From the IMG/VR virus record IMGVR_UViG_3300042406_000228, positions 1-35,526 of that record: 35,526 nt of DNA; one strand, written 5' to 3'. This DNA is from a virus. The stretch's first letter is position 1. Each line of letters starts with the position of its first letter. Shown here piece by piece: positions 6,276-14,940 of the stretch. Made by a program: the position numbers and the translations under genes. Below the pieces are notes generated by a model. That model searched no databases. It was not told the origin of the DNA and saw nothing but the letters and a program-made list of their open reading frames with translations.

Positions 6276-9020
6276 ATGCAGGTATATAATGCTTTACAGT
6301 TAAAAAAGGGAGCAAAAGTTGAACAGAATAGGATGGGTAGTGTTACCCAACCTCTTCAATTTATTCCTAAGAAAGATAAGGATGAAGAATGGGCAGCTTG
6401 GAATCTTGACTGGCTTGAGTGGAATGGTTTAAAACAAATCCGTAGAAATGCACGCAGGCTTATGAAAAACTATAAGCTTGCAAAAGGTATTATTGATAAG
6501 TCTGATTATATAGTTGAAGAAAATAATGAATATAGAGATGTTGTTGAGTTACTTACTAGAGAAGATCCTACAGCATTAGAACTTAAGTTCTATCCTATTA
6601 TTCCAAATGTTATTAATGTTCTTGTAGCTGAATTTGCAAAAAGAACTACTAAACTTACATACAGAGCAGTTGATGAGTTCTCATATAATGAGATGATTGA
6701 GCAAAAAAGAAAAATGGTTGAGGAAACTCTTATGGCCAATGCTCAAATGAAAATTGTAACTGCTATGTTAGATGCTGGTTTAGATCCAAATTCTCCAGAG
6801 GCACAAGAGCAAATAAATCCTGAAAATCTAAAAACACTTCCTGAGATTGAATCTTTCTTTAAGAAAGACTATAGATCAATGATAGAACAGTGGGCGTCAC
6901 ACCAACATAAAGTAGATGTTGAAAGATTCCGTATGGATGAATTAGAAGAAAGAGGTTTTAGAGATTCACTTATTACAGATAGAGAGTTCTGGCATTTCCA
7001 TATGATGGAAGATGATTATGAAGTAGAACTTTGGAATCCTGCTGTTGTATTCTATCATAAGTCTCCAGATGCAAGATATATTTCTCAAGGTAACTGGGTA
7101 GGTAAAATTGATATGTTTACTGTTGCTGATGTTATTGATAAATATGGATACATGATGACAGAAGAGCAGTTAAAAGCTCTTGAAGCAATTTATCCTATTA
7201 GATCTGCAGGTTATAATATTGGAGGATTGCAGAATGATGGTTCATATTATGATGCAACTAAAACTCATGAATGGAATACTAATATGCCTTCTCTTGCATA
7301 CAGACAATATACATCTGCTGTTGCAAATTCAATTTATAATGGAGGTGATATTATAAATCAAATCTTATCACAAGGTGAAGATTACTTTGATCAAGGTACC
7401 GCATTCTTACTTAGAGTAACTACCGCATATTGGAAGTCTCAAAGAAAAGTAGGACATCTTACTAAAATTACAGAAGAAGGAGAAGTTATCAATGAGATTG
7501 TTACTGAAGATTACTCAGTTACTGAAAAGCCAATATATGATACAAGACTCTTTAAAAATAAAACTAAAGAGAATCTTGTATTTGGTGAACATATTGATTG
7601 GATCTGGATTAATGAAACTTGGGGTGGAGTAAAGATTGGTCCAAATCTTCCTTCATTCTGGGGTATGAATAATCCTGGAGGATTCTCTCCTATTTATATT
7701 GGAGTTGGTAAGAATCATATTGGCCCACTTAAATTCCAATTTAAAGGTGACTCATCATTATATGGTTGTAAACTTCCAGTAGAAGGAGCTGTATTCTCTG
7801 ATAGAAATACTAAGTCTACTGCTCTTATTGATTTAATGAAGCCATATCAAATTGGATACAATATTGTAAACAACCAGATTGCAGATATTCTAGTAGATGA
7901 ACTTGGTACTGTAATCATGCTTGATCAGAATACATTGCCTAAACATTCACTTGGTGAAGACTGGGGTAAAGGTAATTATGCTAATGCATATGTTGCAATG
8001 AAGAACTTCCAGATTCTTCCTCTTGATACATCTATTACAAATACAGAGAATGCATTAAACTTCCAGCATTTTCAAAAACTTGATCTTGAGCAAACCAATA
8101 GGCTCATGTCAAGAATTCAACTTGGAAACTACTTTAAGCAACAAGCATATGAAGTAATTGGTGTTAACCCACAAAGAATGGGACAACAATTATCTCAGAC
8201 TACTGCTACTGGAGTAGAACAAGCTATGGCAGCATCATATGCACAGACAGAGATATACTTTATCCAACACTGTGATTATCTAATGCCTAGAGTACACCAA
8301 ATGCGTACTGACTTAGCACAATATTATAACTCTACAAAACCATCTGCTAGACTATCTTATATTACATCTGCAGATGAAAAAGTAAACTTTGAAATAGAAG
8401 GTACAGATTTATTAATGAGAGATCTTAATATTTTTGCTACAACTACTGCTAACCATAGAGCTGTTCTTGAACAGTTAAAGCAAATGGCAATGCAGAATAA
8501 TACTACTGGTGCTTCTATTTATGATCTTGGTAAAGTTGTTCAATCTGATTCAATTGCTGAATTAAATAATGCTCTTAAAGATTCTGAGCAAAAACAACAG
8601 CAAATGAAACAACAAGAGATGCAACAACAACAGCAAATGCAAGAACAAGCTCTTCAGGCTAAAGCTCAAGAAGAAAAACTCAAGAGAGACTTTGATATGG
8701 CTGAAGCTGAGAAAAACAGACAAAGAGATATTCTCATTGCTGAAATTAGAGCTGCAGGTTATGGCGCTGCTGTTGATGTTAACAAAAATGAAATGTCTGA
8801 CTATCAAGATGCAATGAAAGATATCAGACAAAGTGAGCAATATCAAGAGCAAAACAATCTACAAAGAGAGAAGCAAGTAAATGAAAATATGAGACAATCT
8901 CAAAAAATGGATATTGAAAGAGAAAAAATTCAAGCCCAAAAAGAGATTGCAGATAAGCAATTACAGATAGCAAGAGAGAATAAAAATAAATTTGATAATA
9001 AAACAGAAAAGAAGAAATAA
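6276..9020 (+). CDS. Portal protein
   Basis: A 914-residue portal, the dodecameric DNA gate at one capsid vertex. The call rests on position straight after TerL and before scaffold and capsid genes, on size, and on a helical, Trp-rich N-terminus (EEWAAWNLDWLEWNGLKQIR, 37-56) followed by the mixed alpha/beta body of the large portals seen in crAss-like phages. The last about 150 residues (from about 766) are an extreme Gln/Lys/Glu coiled coil (KQQQMKQQEMQQQQQMQEQA and onward), expected to form the long C-terminal barrel or to bind cargo. Segments such as ERGFRDSLITDREFWHFHM are typical of the clip/wing region in relatives. No frameshift seen. Confidence 0.88.
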   Translation: MQVYNALQLKKGAKVEQNRMGSVTQPLQFIPKKDKDEEWAAWNLDWLEWNGLKQIRRNARRLMKNYKLAKGIIDKSDYIVEENNEYRDVVELLTREDPTALELKFYPIIPNVINVLVAEFAKRTTKLTYRAVDEFSYNEMIEQKRKMVEETLMANAQMKIVTAMLDAGLDPNSPEAQEQINPENLKTLPEIESFFKKDYRSMIEQWASHQHKVDVERFRMDELEERGFRDSLITDREFWHFHMMEDDYEVELWNPAVVFYHKSPDARYISQGNWVGKIDMFTVADVIDKYGYMMTEEQLKALEAIYPIRSAGYNIGGLQNDGSYYDATKTHEWNTNMPSLAYRQYTSAVANSIYNGGDIINQILSQGEDYFDQGTAFLLRVTTAYWKSQRKVGHLTKITEEGEVINEIVTEDYSVTEKPIYDTRLFKNKTKENLVFGEHIDWIWINETWGGVKIGPNLPSFWGMNNPGGFSPIYIGVGKNHIGPLKFQFKGDSSLYGCKLPVEGAVFSDRNTKSTALIDLMKPYQIGYNIVNNQIADILVDELGTVIMLDQNTLPKHSLGEDWGKGNYANAYVAMKNFQILPLDTSITNTENALNFQHFQKLDLEQTNRLMSRIQLGNYFKQQAYEVIGVNPQRMGQQLSQTTATGVEQAMAASYAQTEIYFIQHCDYLMPRVHQMRTDLAQYYNSTKPSARLSYITSADEKVNFEIEGTDLLMRDLNIFATTTANHRAVLEQLKQMAMQNNTTGASIYDLGKVVQSDSIAELNNALKDSEQKQQQMKQQEMQQQQQMQEQALQAKAQEEKLKRDFDMAEAEKNRQRDILIAEIRAAGYGAAVDVNKNEMSDYQDAMKDIRQSEQYQEQNNLQREKQVNENMRQSQKMDIEREKIQAQKEIADKQLQIARENKNKFDNKTEKKK

Positions 9021-9074
9021 TCTTTTAGCTATATAGTCCAGAAAATTATGCTAACTGTTTTAAATATTTGAAGT

Positions 9075-9088
9075 TTATTTTGTATATT
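9075..9088 (+). promoter_or_regulatory. Candidate promoter motif TTATTTTGTATATT
   Basis: An exact second copy of the 14-mer at 994-1007, in the 92-base gap between portal and scaffold genes and 25 bases before the scaffold ATG. It would give the scaffold/capsid pair their own transcript. No clear terminator is seen between 9021 and 9074. Confidence 0.5.
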
Positions 9089-9101
9089 AAATTATAAACA
9101 A

Positions 9102-9111
9102 AACCAACAAA
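9102..9111 (+). promoter_or_regulatory. AACCAACAAA leader next to start codon
   Basis: The 10-mer AACCAACAAA ends one base before the scaffold ATG. It recurs at 12085, 12101 and 19194, always just upstream of an ATG. It does not complement the 16S anti-Shine-Dalgarno; it may be an A-rich translation enhancer. Confidence 0.45.
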
Positions 9112-9112
9112 T

Positions 9113-10384
9113 ATGGAAGAAACCAACAAAAAACCTGATGATCAGGTCCAAGACTCTACAACGGTAGGTCAGGTAGATGTAAATATTGATGAGCTATTTG
9201 GAATGCCTGGTGCTGAAAGTGTAATGCTTCCATCAGATGATTCAGATAATAATAAACAAACGTCAGTCTTTTCTAAACCAAAAGATGTAGACACAACGTT
9301 CCTTGACAAACCTGCAACTAAAGCAGGTGATGATAGTAGTGATAACAACACTAATGTTTCTTCAGCAGAAGTTGATGATGCAATTGCTCAACTTGATGAC
9401 ATGATCACTCAAGAAGAAGAGACTGGAAATAAAGGAAGACCAAAGGTTGATAAATCTGGTCTTTCTGAGTTAGCTCAGAAAATGATTGAGGAAGGTACAC
9501 TTATTCCATTTGATGATGATAAACCATTAGAGGAATATACTACCAAAGATTTCCGTGAATTATTTGAAGCTAATTTTCAAGAAAGAGAAAATAAAATTAG
9601 ACAAGATACTCCAAGAGAGTTCTTTCAATCTCTTCCAGAAGAACTTCAGATTGCAGCTAAATATGTAGCAGATGGTGGAACAGACCTTAAGTCTTTATTT
9701 AGAACTCTTGCTCAAGTTGAAGAAGTAGTTCAATTAGATCCATCAAATGAATATGATCAAGCAGAGATTGCAAGACAATATCTTTATGCTACCCAATTTG
9801 GCACTCCTGAAGAAATTGAATCTGAAATTAATGATTGGGCTGATCTAGGTAAACTTGAGCAAAAAGCAAATCAGTTTAAGCCTAAGTTAGATGCAATGCA
9901 AGAAGAAATTATTGCAAGACAGTTAGCAGAGCAAGAAGCAAGAAAAGAACAACAAGCTGCACAGGCAAAAATGTATACAGATAATGTATATAATACTTTG
10001 TCAAAAGGAGAACTTGGTGGAGTTAAACTTGATAGAAAAGTACAAAGTTTATTGTACTCTGGATTAGTTCAACCTAACTATCCATCCATATCAGGTAAAC
10101 CTACTAACATGTTAGGTCACTTACTAGAAAAGTATCAGTTTGTTGAACCAAGACATGATCTTATTGCAGAAGCACTTTGGTTGCTTGCAGATCCAGATGG
10201 ATATAAAGGTAAGATAAAAGAACAAGGTTCAAAGAAAACAGTTGAAGATACTGTAAGAAAATTAAAAACAGAAGAAAGTAGAAAGATTAGTTCATCTACT
10301 ATTTCTGAAGATGATAATACAAGAAGAACACAAAAACAACAAAGAACCCTCTCAAGACCAAATAATTTGTTCAAGAGATTTTAA
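9113..10384 (+). CDS. Capsid scaffolding protein (predicted)
   Basis: A 423-residue protein between portal and major capsid genes, the standard scaffold position. The N-terminal about 110 residues are acidic and disordered (many Asp, Ser, Asn), the centre is helical, and about 245-285 is a Gln/Glu/Ala coiled coil (EEIIARQLAEQEARKEQQAA). The C-terminus is basic and ends RTLSRPNNLFKRF, like the short basic tails by which scaffolds bind coat protein. It does not show a prohead protease signature. It has its own promoter-like motif and AACCAACAAA leader. Scaffold function is inferred from place and architecture. Confidence 0.75.
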   Translation: MEETNKKPDDQVQDSTTVGQVDVNIDELFGMPGAESVMLPSDDSDNNKQTSVFSKPKDVDTTFLDKPATKAGDDSSDNNTNVSSAEVDDAIAQLDDMITQEEETGNKGRPKVDKSGLSELAQKMIEEGTLIPFDDDKPLEEYTTKDFRELFEANFQERENKIRQDTPREFFQSLPEELQIAAKYVADGGTDLKSLFRTLAQVEEVVQLDPSNEYDQAEIARQYLYATQFGTPEEIESEINDWADLGKLEQKANQFKPKLDAMQEEIIARQLAEQEARKEQQAAQAKMYTDNVYNTLSKGELGGVKLDRKVQSLLYSGLVQPNYPSISGKPTNMLGHLLEKYQFVEPRHDLIAEALWLLADPDGYKGKIKEQGSKKTVEDTVRKLKTEESRKISSSTISEDDNTRRTQKQQRTLSRPNNLFKRF

Positions 10385-10412
10385 TTAGTAACAATTTAAA
10401 TTAATATATACA

Positions 10413-12029
10413 ATGGCAACTCCAGTAATGAACAATGGTATATTCCTTAGGGATACCGCTTACAACGCAAGTTCCCATGTGGATTCTTACCACTTGGTGA
10501 ACATGCTGAAAGATGCAGAGCCAATGGACCTTGGTCCAGTGGATCTTTGGGCTATGTCCCAAAAGGTTGAAATGCCTCTTTATCAAATGTCATCATTTGG
10601 TGGAAAAAATGTTATCATGGTTGATAACGCACGTGGGGAATACAGATGGCAAACTCCGGTTTCTATTGACCTTCCTTACATTGTTGAAGATGTTGAACCA
10701 GGCAATGACTTTAAAGGTGTTGATGGTACTACATTCCGTATCAAACTTAACAAAAGAGAATTTGGACATGGTGATATCATTACCTATGACAAATACAATG
10801 GAGTTGAGATGTACATCACTGCAGAAGATATTCTTCCATTAGGTGATGGTTTTATCTATACTGTTCAGTTGGTAAACAATGACAACTACAAATACATTGA
10901 TAACAAGTATTTGGCTAATGGTACAAAAGTATTCCGTAAAGGTTCTGCAAGAGGTGAGTATGGTGAAAGATTTTCTGACATCATTACTAATGCTGGTTTC
11001 CGTGAATTCTACAACTACGTAGGTGGTGCAGAAGCTCACGTACACTATTCTATTTCTAGCCGTGCTGACTTGATGATCAAAGGTGGAATGAATGCAGATG
11101 GTACAGTTCCTGTAACTGAGATCTGGAGATCATTTGACAAAACTATGGATCCATCAATCACTTCTTTGGAAGACATGGTTAAAGTAATGGGTAAAGATGC
11201 TGTTAAAAAAGCATTTGACAATGGCAACTTGTCACGTACATTCTTAACTAATATGGAAGCTGCTCACTTGAGCAAAATTGCAATTGACATTGAAACATAC
11301 CTCATGTGGGGTCATGGTGGTAGAGTACGTCAGGATGGTCCAGATGATGTTAGATTGTCTGTGGGTCTTTGGAAGCAGTTGGATAACTCATTCAAAAGAG
11401 TATACAACAAAAATAACTTCACACTTGACTTGTTCCGTTCTGAGATCTACAACTTCTTCAATGGTAAAGTTGAATTCCAAGGTCCAGATCCAAAACGTAG
11501 CCTAGTTGTACAAACTGGTATGGGTGGTATGCGTATGGTTAATGAGGCTATCAAACAAGAGGCTATCTCTTCTGGTCTTCTTATCCAGGCTGCTGATATC
11601 GGTGCAATCACTGGTAAAGGTATGGACTTGAACTTTGGTTTTGCTTACACTTCTTATGTTATCCCATTCTTGGCTAACGTTAAGTTTGTGTTGAACCCAG
11701 CATTTGATAACGTTCATACAAATGATATTGAGAACCCAATCATTGATGGTTTCCCATTATCTTCTTACTCATTCATTATCTTTGATATCACTGATAACAC
11801 TAATGACAACATCTTCTTGTTGAAATTGTCTTGGGATAATCAATTGAAGTGGTGGTATCAAAATGGTACTATGGACTACATGGGCCGTACACAAGGCTTC
11901 CAGTCTTCTGGTCAGTTCAATGGTTACCGTGTAATGATGAGCCAAACAATGCCAGCTATCTGGGTTAAAGACCCAACTAAAGTTTTGAAAATTGTTATGA
12001 GAAACCCTGTAACTGGTGGATCATTCTAA
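10413..12029 (+). CDS. Major capsid protein (HK97-fold, predicted)
   Basis: A 538-residue major coat protein. Evidence: position after scaffold, size, a strong terminator straight after it, and codon use unlike its neighbours (many CGT, AAC, TTC, TAC and GAC codons), as expected for the most abundant virion protein. The N-terminus (MATPVMNNGIFLRDTAYNAS) is short, without an obvious long scaffold-like delta domain. The middle (SISSRADLMIKGGMNADGTV, about 210-230) and the C-terminal beta-rich half (PAFDNVHTNDIENPIIDGFP, about 430-450) recall crAss-like coat proteins. HK97 fold is inferred from the phage group rather than from a motif. Confidence 0.87.
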   Translation: MATPVMNNGIFLRDTAYNASSHVDSYHLVNMLKDAEPMDLGPVDLWAMSQKVEMPLYQMSSFGGKNVIMVDNARGEYRWQTPVSIDLPYIVEDVEPGNDFKGVDGTTFRIKLNKREFGHGDIITYDKYNGVEMYITAEDILPLGDGFIYTVQLVNNDNYKYIDNKYLANGTKVFRKGSARGEYGERFSDIITNAGFREFYNYVGGAEAHVHYSISSRADLMIKGGMNADGTVPVTEIWRSFDKTMDPSITSLEDMVKVMGKDAVKKAFDNGNLSRTFLTNMEAAHLSKIAIDIETYLMWGHGGRVRQDGPDDVRLSVGLWKQLDNSFKRVYNKNNFTLDLFRSEIYNFFNGKVEFQGPDPKRSLVVQTGMGGMRMVNEAIKQEAISSGLLIQAADIGAITGKGMDLNFGFAYTSYVIPFLANVKFVLNPAFDNVHTNDIENPIIDGFPLSSYSFIIFDITDNTNDNIFLLKLSWDNQLKWWYQNGTMDYMGRTQGFQSSGQFNGYRVMMSQTMPAIWVKDPTKVLKIVMRNPVTGGSF

Positions 12030-12046
12030 TCTAAACTAGAAAGGAT

Positions 12047-12074
12047 AGGGAGGGGGAAACTCCTCCCTTTTTTT
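12047..12074 (+). terminator. Strong intrinsic terminator after capsid gene
   Basis: The 9-bp stem 12047-12055 / 12060-12068, nearly all G-C with one G-T pair, closes on a GAAA tetraloop and is followed by a run of T (12068-12074). It isolates the scaffold/capsid transcript from the genes downstream. Confidence 0.9.
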
Positions 12075-12084
12075 CTTTATATTT

Positions 12085-12110
12085 AACCAACAAATAATAA
12101 AACCAACAAA
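12085..12110 (+). promoter_or_regulatory. Two tandem AACCAACAAA leader motifs
   Basis: AACCAACAAA occurs at 12085-12094 and again at 12101-12110, two bases before the ATG at 12113. No GTATATT-type motif lies in this gap; TTTATATTTAA at 12077-12087 is the only AT box. Confidence 0.45.
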
Positions 12111-12112
12111 AC

Positions 12113-13129
12113 ATGGAAAATTTCACAATGGTAGAAACCGGTGGAGGAAGAGTAAAGCAAACAGCTATTGCAGTCCGCCCGTTCTTTGACAACTCAGTCT
12201 CTAATATGGGATTGGAAAATTATGGCTTATCTCTATATGATGGAGTTAAGCACTTTGAACAACTTGCTTGCCTTGAGCAAAATGGAGTTATTAGATATCT
12301 TACTGGTCTAAATGAATTTGCACCAGAGATTAAACTTCTTAAAGCTGAAGACAAAGAAGCAAGAGTAAGAGAAATTAGAACTGCTGTTGCTGAACTTGAA
12401 ACAGAGTTAGCAGCAAATGTTTTAGATATTGAGGATCCTCAGTTCTGGAATAAAGTAAAATTACTTAAACCTGACAATAAAGAATTCTGGAATAGAATTA
12501 ATATTGCTTGTGGTAATGAACCTGTATTCTTAGATCCTACAGATCCCTATGATAGAATTAAACTATATGCTATTGAAGCTGGTGGTTTTTCTATTGTAGC
12601 AAAAAGTTTTGATGATGCAAGATCAAGAGCTGTTCCGCCTAAGTTTTACTTAGATAAACAAGAGCAGACAGTTATTGCAAGAACTGAATACAAGAAAATG
12701 CGTAACAAAGCACTTTCTGAACTTCAGAAATTATTTGACAAGAACAGTACTAAACTATTCTACGTAGCTAAAGTAGTGGATGGTAACAGTACACAATATA
12801 GAAAGTCAACACCTAATGATGTTATGTATGAGAATATGGACTTGTATATTAATGGAGAAGGAGTTGAAAGCAACAAAGAAAGAGCAGCTAAGTCTTTCCT
12901 TGAAGCTGTAAACATGGATATGGAAACACTTAAAATTAAATCAATTGTAAGAGATTCCGTATTTTTTAAGTATATTATTAATAAGGCTGATGGTTATATT
13001 TATCACGCTAAGACTAATGCATTATTAGGAAGAAACGTGTCAGATGTAATTGAGTATTTAAAGAGTCCTCTTAATGAGGATGTTCTTACAGATCTCAACA
13101 AAGCCTGTGAGAAATTTTGGAACTCTTAA
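12113..13129 (+). CDS. Post-capsid structural protein (338 aa)
   Basis: Unrecognised beyond position. The N-terminal VETGGGRVKQTAIAVRPFFD region is followed by a largely helical protein containing ELETELAANVLDIEDPQFWN (about 92-111) and a C-terminal helical segment ending ACEKFWNS. It lies straight after the major capsid gene on a new transcript, as do conserved minor virion proteins in crAss-like phages. No enzyme motif is visible. It may be an auxiliary head or portal-vertex protein. Its last 12 bases (TGGAACTCTTAA) begin a direct repeat shared with 14929-14960. Confidence 0.68.
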   Translation: MENFTMVETGGGRVKQTAIAVRPFFDNSVSNMGLENYGLSLYDGVKHFEQLACLEQNGVIRYLTGLNEFAPEIKLLKAEDKEARVREIRTAVAELETELAANVLDIEDPQFWNKVKLLKPDNKEFWNRINIACGNEPVFLDPTDPYDRIKLYAIEAGGFSIVAKSFDDARSRAVPPKFYLDKQEQTVIARTEYKKMRNKALSELQKLFDKNSTKLFYVAKVVDGNSTQYRKSTPNDVMYENMDLYINGEGVESNKERAAKSFLEAVNMDMETLKIKSIVRDSVFFKYIINKADGYIYHAKTNALLGRNVSDVIEYLKSPLNEDVLTDLNKACEKFWNS

Positions 13130-13149
13130 AACTAAATAAAATGAAAAAA
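13118..13149 (+). repeat. Direct repeat at gene junction (copy A)
   Basis: Starts TGGAACTCTTAAAACTA and runs into ATGAAAAAA of the next gene. It matches 14929-14960 at 27 of 32 positions by eye. A shorter copy (TGGAACTGTTAA) is at 14522-14533. Each copy spans the last codons and stop of one gene. Confidence 0.55.
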
Positions 13150-13461
13150 TATCAATCTGGTGGTAGTCCTATGAGACCTACAATGAAACCTTCTACAAAA
13201 ACAGGACCTGGTTATAAACCCTCTCAAGGTGCACCAAAAGTAACTATAACACCAAAAGCAAAAACAGGTGGTATGGTAAATTCAAATGCTAAAGTATCTG
13301 CATTAAAAACTGCAGGATCAAAAGGCGTTAAGTCTGGTGTTAATCCTAAAGTTACTGCATCCAAAGTTGCTAAAGGTAGAGTTGGTGGAACAAGTGCTGC
13401 ACCAAAGACTGCTGTACCAAAAGCAAAAATGGGTGGTAGTATGAAAGGTAAAAAATGTTAA
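13141..13461 (+). CDS. Small basic x-GG protein (106 aa)
   Basis: Start chosen at ATG 13141 (MKKYQSGGS); an in-frame TTG at 13117 would lie in the preceding gene's end. The protein is low-complexity, rich in Lys, Gly, Ser, Thr, Ala and Pro, with almost no hydrophobic core. x-GG motifs: YQSGGS (4-9), AKTGGMV (40-46), GRVGGTS (79-85) and AKMGGSMKG (95-103), ending KKC. Such a composition suggests a disordered DNA-compacting or virion-internal protein. It begins the cassette of tiny basic genes after the capsid block and sits one base before the next gene. Function unknown. Confidence 0.72.
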   Translation: MKKYQSGGSPMRPTMKPSTKTGPGYKPSQGAPKVTITPKAKTGGMVNSNAKVSALKTAGSKGVKSGVNPKVTASKVAKGRVGGTSAAPKTAVPKAKMGGSMKGKKC

Positions 13462-13462
13462 G

Positions 13463-13801
13463 ATGCCAAAAGACGCATGCTATAATAAAGTAAAAGCACA
13501 GTATGCTGTGTTTCCTTCAGCAAGAGCTTCACAAGCAATTGCTAAATGTAGGAAGGGTTCTGGTAATGTTAGAAAAACAAAAGCAGGGGCTGACTTAAAA
13601 AGATGGCAAGCAGAAAAATGGCAAGATACAAAATCTGGTAAACCTTGTGGATCCGGTGGTAAAAATGAATACTGCCGGCCAACAAGGAAAGTATCTAAGG
13701 ATACACCTAAAACTAAATATGAATTAACTCCTTCTAAACTTGCTGCTAAAAAAGCTGAAAAGTCAAGAGTAGGTATGGGTAGAAGAGTTAAAAAAGCATA
13801 A
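13463..13801 (+). CDS. DUF5872-like small protein (112 aa)
   Basis: Two short modules are visible. Residues about 4-31 (DACYNKVKAQYAVFPSARAS and onward to KCRK) are a short Cys-containing module seen at the start of many aquatic-phage proteins. Residues about 43-90 (RWQAEKWQDTKSGKPCG, then EYCRPTRKVSKDTPKT) resemble DUF5872, known from phages and giant viruses. The tail KSRVGMGRRVKKA is basic. Six Lys/Arg-rich clusters suggest nucleic-acid contact or a virion-internal role. The DUF match is from memory of the motif. It lies in the basic small-gene cassette, one base after its neighbour and two before the next. Function unknown. Confidence 0.7.
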   Translation: MPKDACYNKVKAQYAVFPSARASQAIAKCRKGSGNVRKTKAGADLKRWQAEKWQDTKSGKPCGSGGKNEYCRPTRKVSKDTPKTKYELTPSKLAAKKAEKSRVGMGRRVKKA

Positions 13802-13803
13802 CT

Positions 13804-14250
13804 ATGGCAAAGACTAGAGCGCAACAAGCAGCAATTGCTATCTCAATGAAGAAAGCTGGTAAGAAACCAAAAATGCAAAATGGTGGAAGTTCCTCTATAA
13901 CTGTAAGAAAAGTATCTTCAAATGATCCTTATGAAAAAGCAAAAAGAGATTATGAAATGAAGAAACTTACTTTAGATGCTAAACATAAAATGGATAAATT
14001 AAAAGCATCTAAAAAAATGCAAGATGGTGGTTCTACAAGATCTGTTCAAGGTGCGCCTAAACCAGCTAAATTAATTCCACCACAAACAATGAAAACTGTT
14101 AGATGGGATGGTGGTAATACTGGCTTACAAGTACCTAGTTATATGGTAAATGAAACAGGTAGCCCATTACCTCAGTATGAAGCAACGATAAAAGATAGAC
14201 TTAAGAAAGCAGGTAAATTATCTTTTGGTGGTACAATAAAGAAAAAATAA
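13804..14250 (+). CDS. Small basic x-GG protein (148 aa)
   Basis: The N-terminus AKTRAQQAAIAISMKKAGKK (2-21) is a short module I recognise from other phage virion-type proteins of unknown role. It is followed by KMQNGGSSS (23-31), a helical Lys/Glu-rich segment, KMQDGGS (71-77), VRWDGGNTG (99-107) and the C-terminal LSFGGTIKKK. The near-identical KMQ(N/D)GGS pair shows the x-GG motif is repeated on purpose inside one protein. Predicted basic, partly disordered; a virion-internal or assembly role is inferred from context only. Confidence 0.7.
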   Translation: MAKTRAQQAAIAISMKKAGKKPKMQNGGSSSITVRKVSSNDPYEKAKRDYEMKKLTLDAKHKMDKLKASKKMQDGGSTRSVQGAPKPAKLIPPQTMKTVRWDGGNTGLQVPSYMVNETGSPLPQYEATIKDRLKKAGKLSFGGTIKKK

Positions 14251-14251
14251 A

Positions 14252-14533
14252 ATGGCAAAGTCACCAGCATGGCAAAGAAAAGCAGGAAAGAATCCATCAG
14301 GAGGTCTTAATGCTAAAGGTGTGGCTTCTTATAGAAGAGAGAATCCGGGCAGCAAACTTAAAACTGCTGTGACAACTAAACCATCAAAACTTGCTCCAGA
14401 TAGTAAAGATGCTAAAAGAAGAAAATCTTTTTGTGCTAGAATGGAAGGGCACAAAAAGAAAAATACATCAGCTAAAACTGCAAGGGATCCAAATAGTAGA
14501 ATAAATAAATCTTTACGTAAATGGAACTGTTAA
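14252..14533 (+). CDS. DUF6321-like small protein (93 aa)
   Basis: The pattern SPAWQRKAGKNPSGGLNAKG (4-23), ASYRREN, KSFCARMEGHKKK (58-70) and SRINKSLRKWNC (82-93) matches DUF6321, a short domain common in marine tailed phages, often fused to larger virion proteins. The conserved C-terminus RKWNC is intact. It is very basic. Its last 13 bases overlap the start of the HNH gene, whose ATG lies inside the AAA-TGG codons of this gene. The family match is from memory of its motifs; function unknown, probably virion-associated. Confidence 0.75.
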   Translation: MAKSPAWQRKAGKNPSGGLNAKGVASYRRENPGSKLKTAVTTKPSKLAPDSKDAKRRKSFCARMEGHKKKNTSAKTARDPNSRINKSLRKWNC

Positions 14534-14940
14534 ATAAAACATGTACAAAATGTAAAGTAGATAAGCCTCAATCTGCTGAGTATTTTCCATTACATAATAA
14601 AACAAAGTCTGGATTTGATAGTTGGTGTAAAAGTTGTAGAGCTAACTATAGAAGTGAGACAAGAAGAGGTACATATAGATCTATGATATCAGATACAGAG
14701 TTAAAAGATATAATAGAAACAGTAACGGAATGTGTGATTTGCGGGTCAACTGAAAAACTAGTAGTTGATCATTGTCATACCACAAATGTTATTAGAGGAA
14801 TGCTTTGTAATCATTGTAATAGAGGACTGGGTCATTTTAAAGATGATCCACAACTATTAGAGTTTGCAAGAATATATTTATTATCTTATAATAAAGATTC
14901 TTCTGAAGCCAATGATTATTTAAGAAAGTGGAACTGTTAA
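14521..14940 (+). CDS. HNH endonuclease (endonuclease VII-like), probable homing enzyme
   Basis: A 139-residue nuclease. The N-terminal zinc finger uses Cys8/Cys11 and Cys36/Cys39; the core has CVICG (71-75), VVDHCHTTN (81-89), RGMLCNHCNRGLGHFKDDP (92-110), that is the recombination endonuclease VII type of HNH/beta-beta-alpha-metal site with zinc Cys71/74/96/99 and catalytic Asp83/His84/His86. It cuts DNA and in phages commonly acts as a free-standing homing endonuclease. It lies amid virion genes, overlaps the gene before it, and its C-terminus (NDYLRKWNC) copies that gene's end (NKSLRKWNC) with different codons. This marks it as an intruder that preserves its neighbour. It likely borrows its neighbours' transcription. 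Confidence 0.88.
   Translation: MELLNKTCTKCKVDKPQSAEYFPLHNKTKSGFDSWCKSCRANYRSETRRGTYRSMISDTELKDIIETVTECVICGSTEKLVVDHCHTTNVIRGMLCNHCNRGLGHFKDDPQLLEFARIYLLSYNKDSSEANDYLRKWNC
14522..14533 (+). repeat. Short direct repeat TGGAACTGTTAA
   Basis: Encodes the W-N-C-stop end of the DUF6321-like gene and overlaps the HNH start. An identical 12-mer is at 14929-14940, ending the HNH gene, so the endonuclease is bracketed by the repeat. Confidence 0.7.

Noticed and set aside
8580-8720. Gln-rich low-complexity run as a possible tandem DNA repeat or slippage site
   Set aside because: It is a continuous coiled-coil coding sequence in the portal with mixed CAA/CAG codons and no exact repeat unit.
10513-10842. 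109-codon frame inside the capsid gene
   Set aside because: Shadow frame caused by biased codon use in the capsid gene.
13117-13140. TTG start giving an extra MELLKLNK leader
   Set aside because: This leader is the previous gene's end read in another frame; ATG 13141 gives the MKK...GG start typical of its neighbours.
13480-13827. 115-codon open frame on the minus strand
   Set aside because: It is antisense to a well-supported DUF5872-like gene; all real genes here are on the + strand and no antisense promoter is seen.
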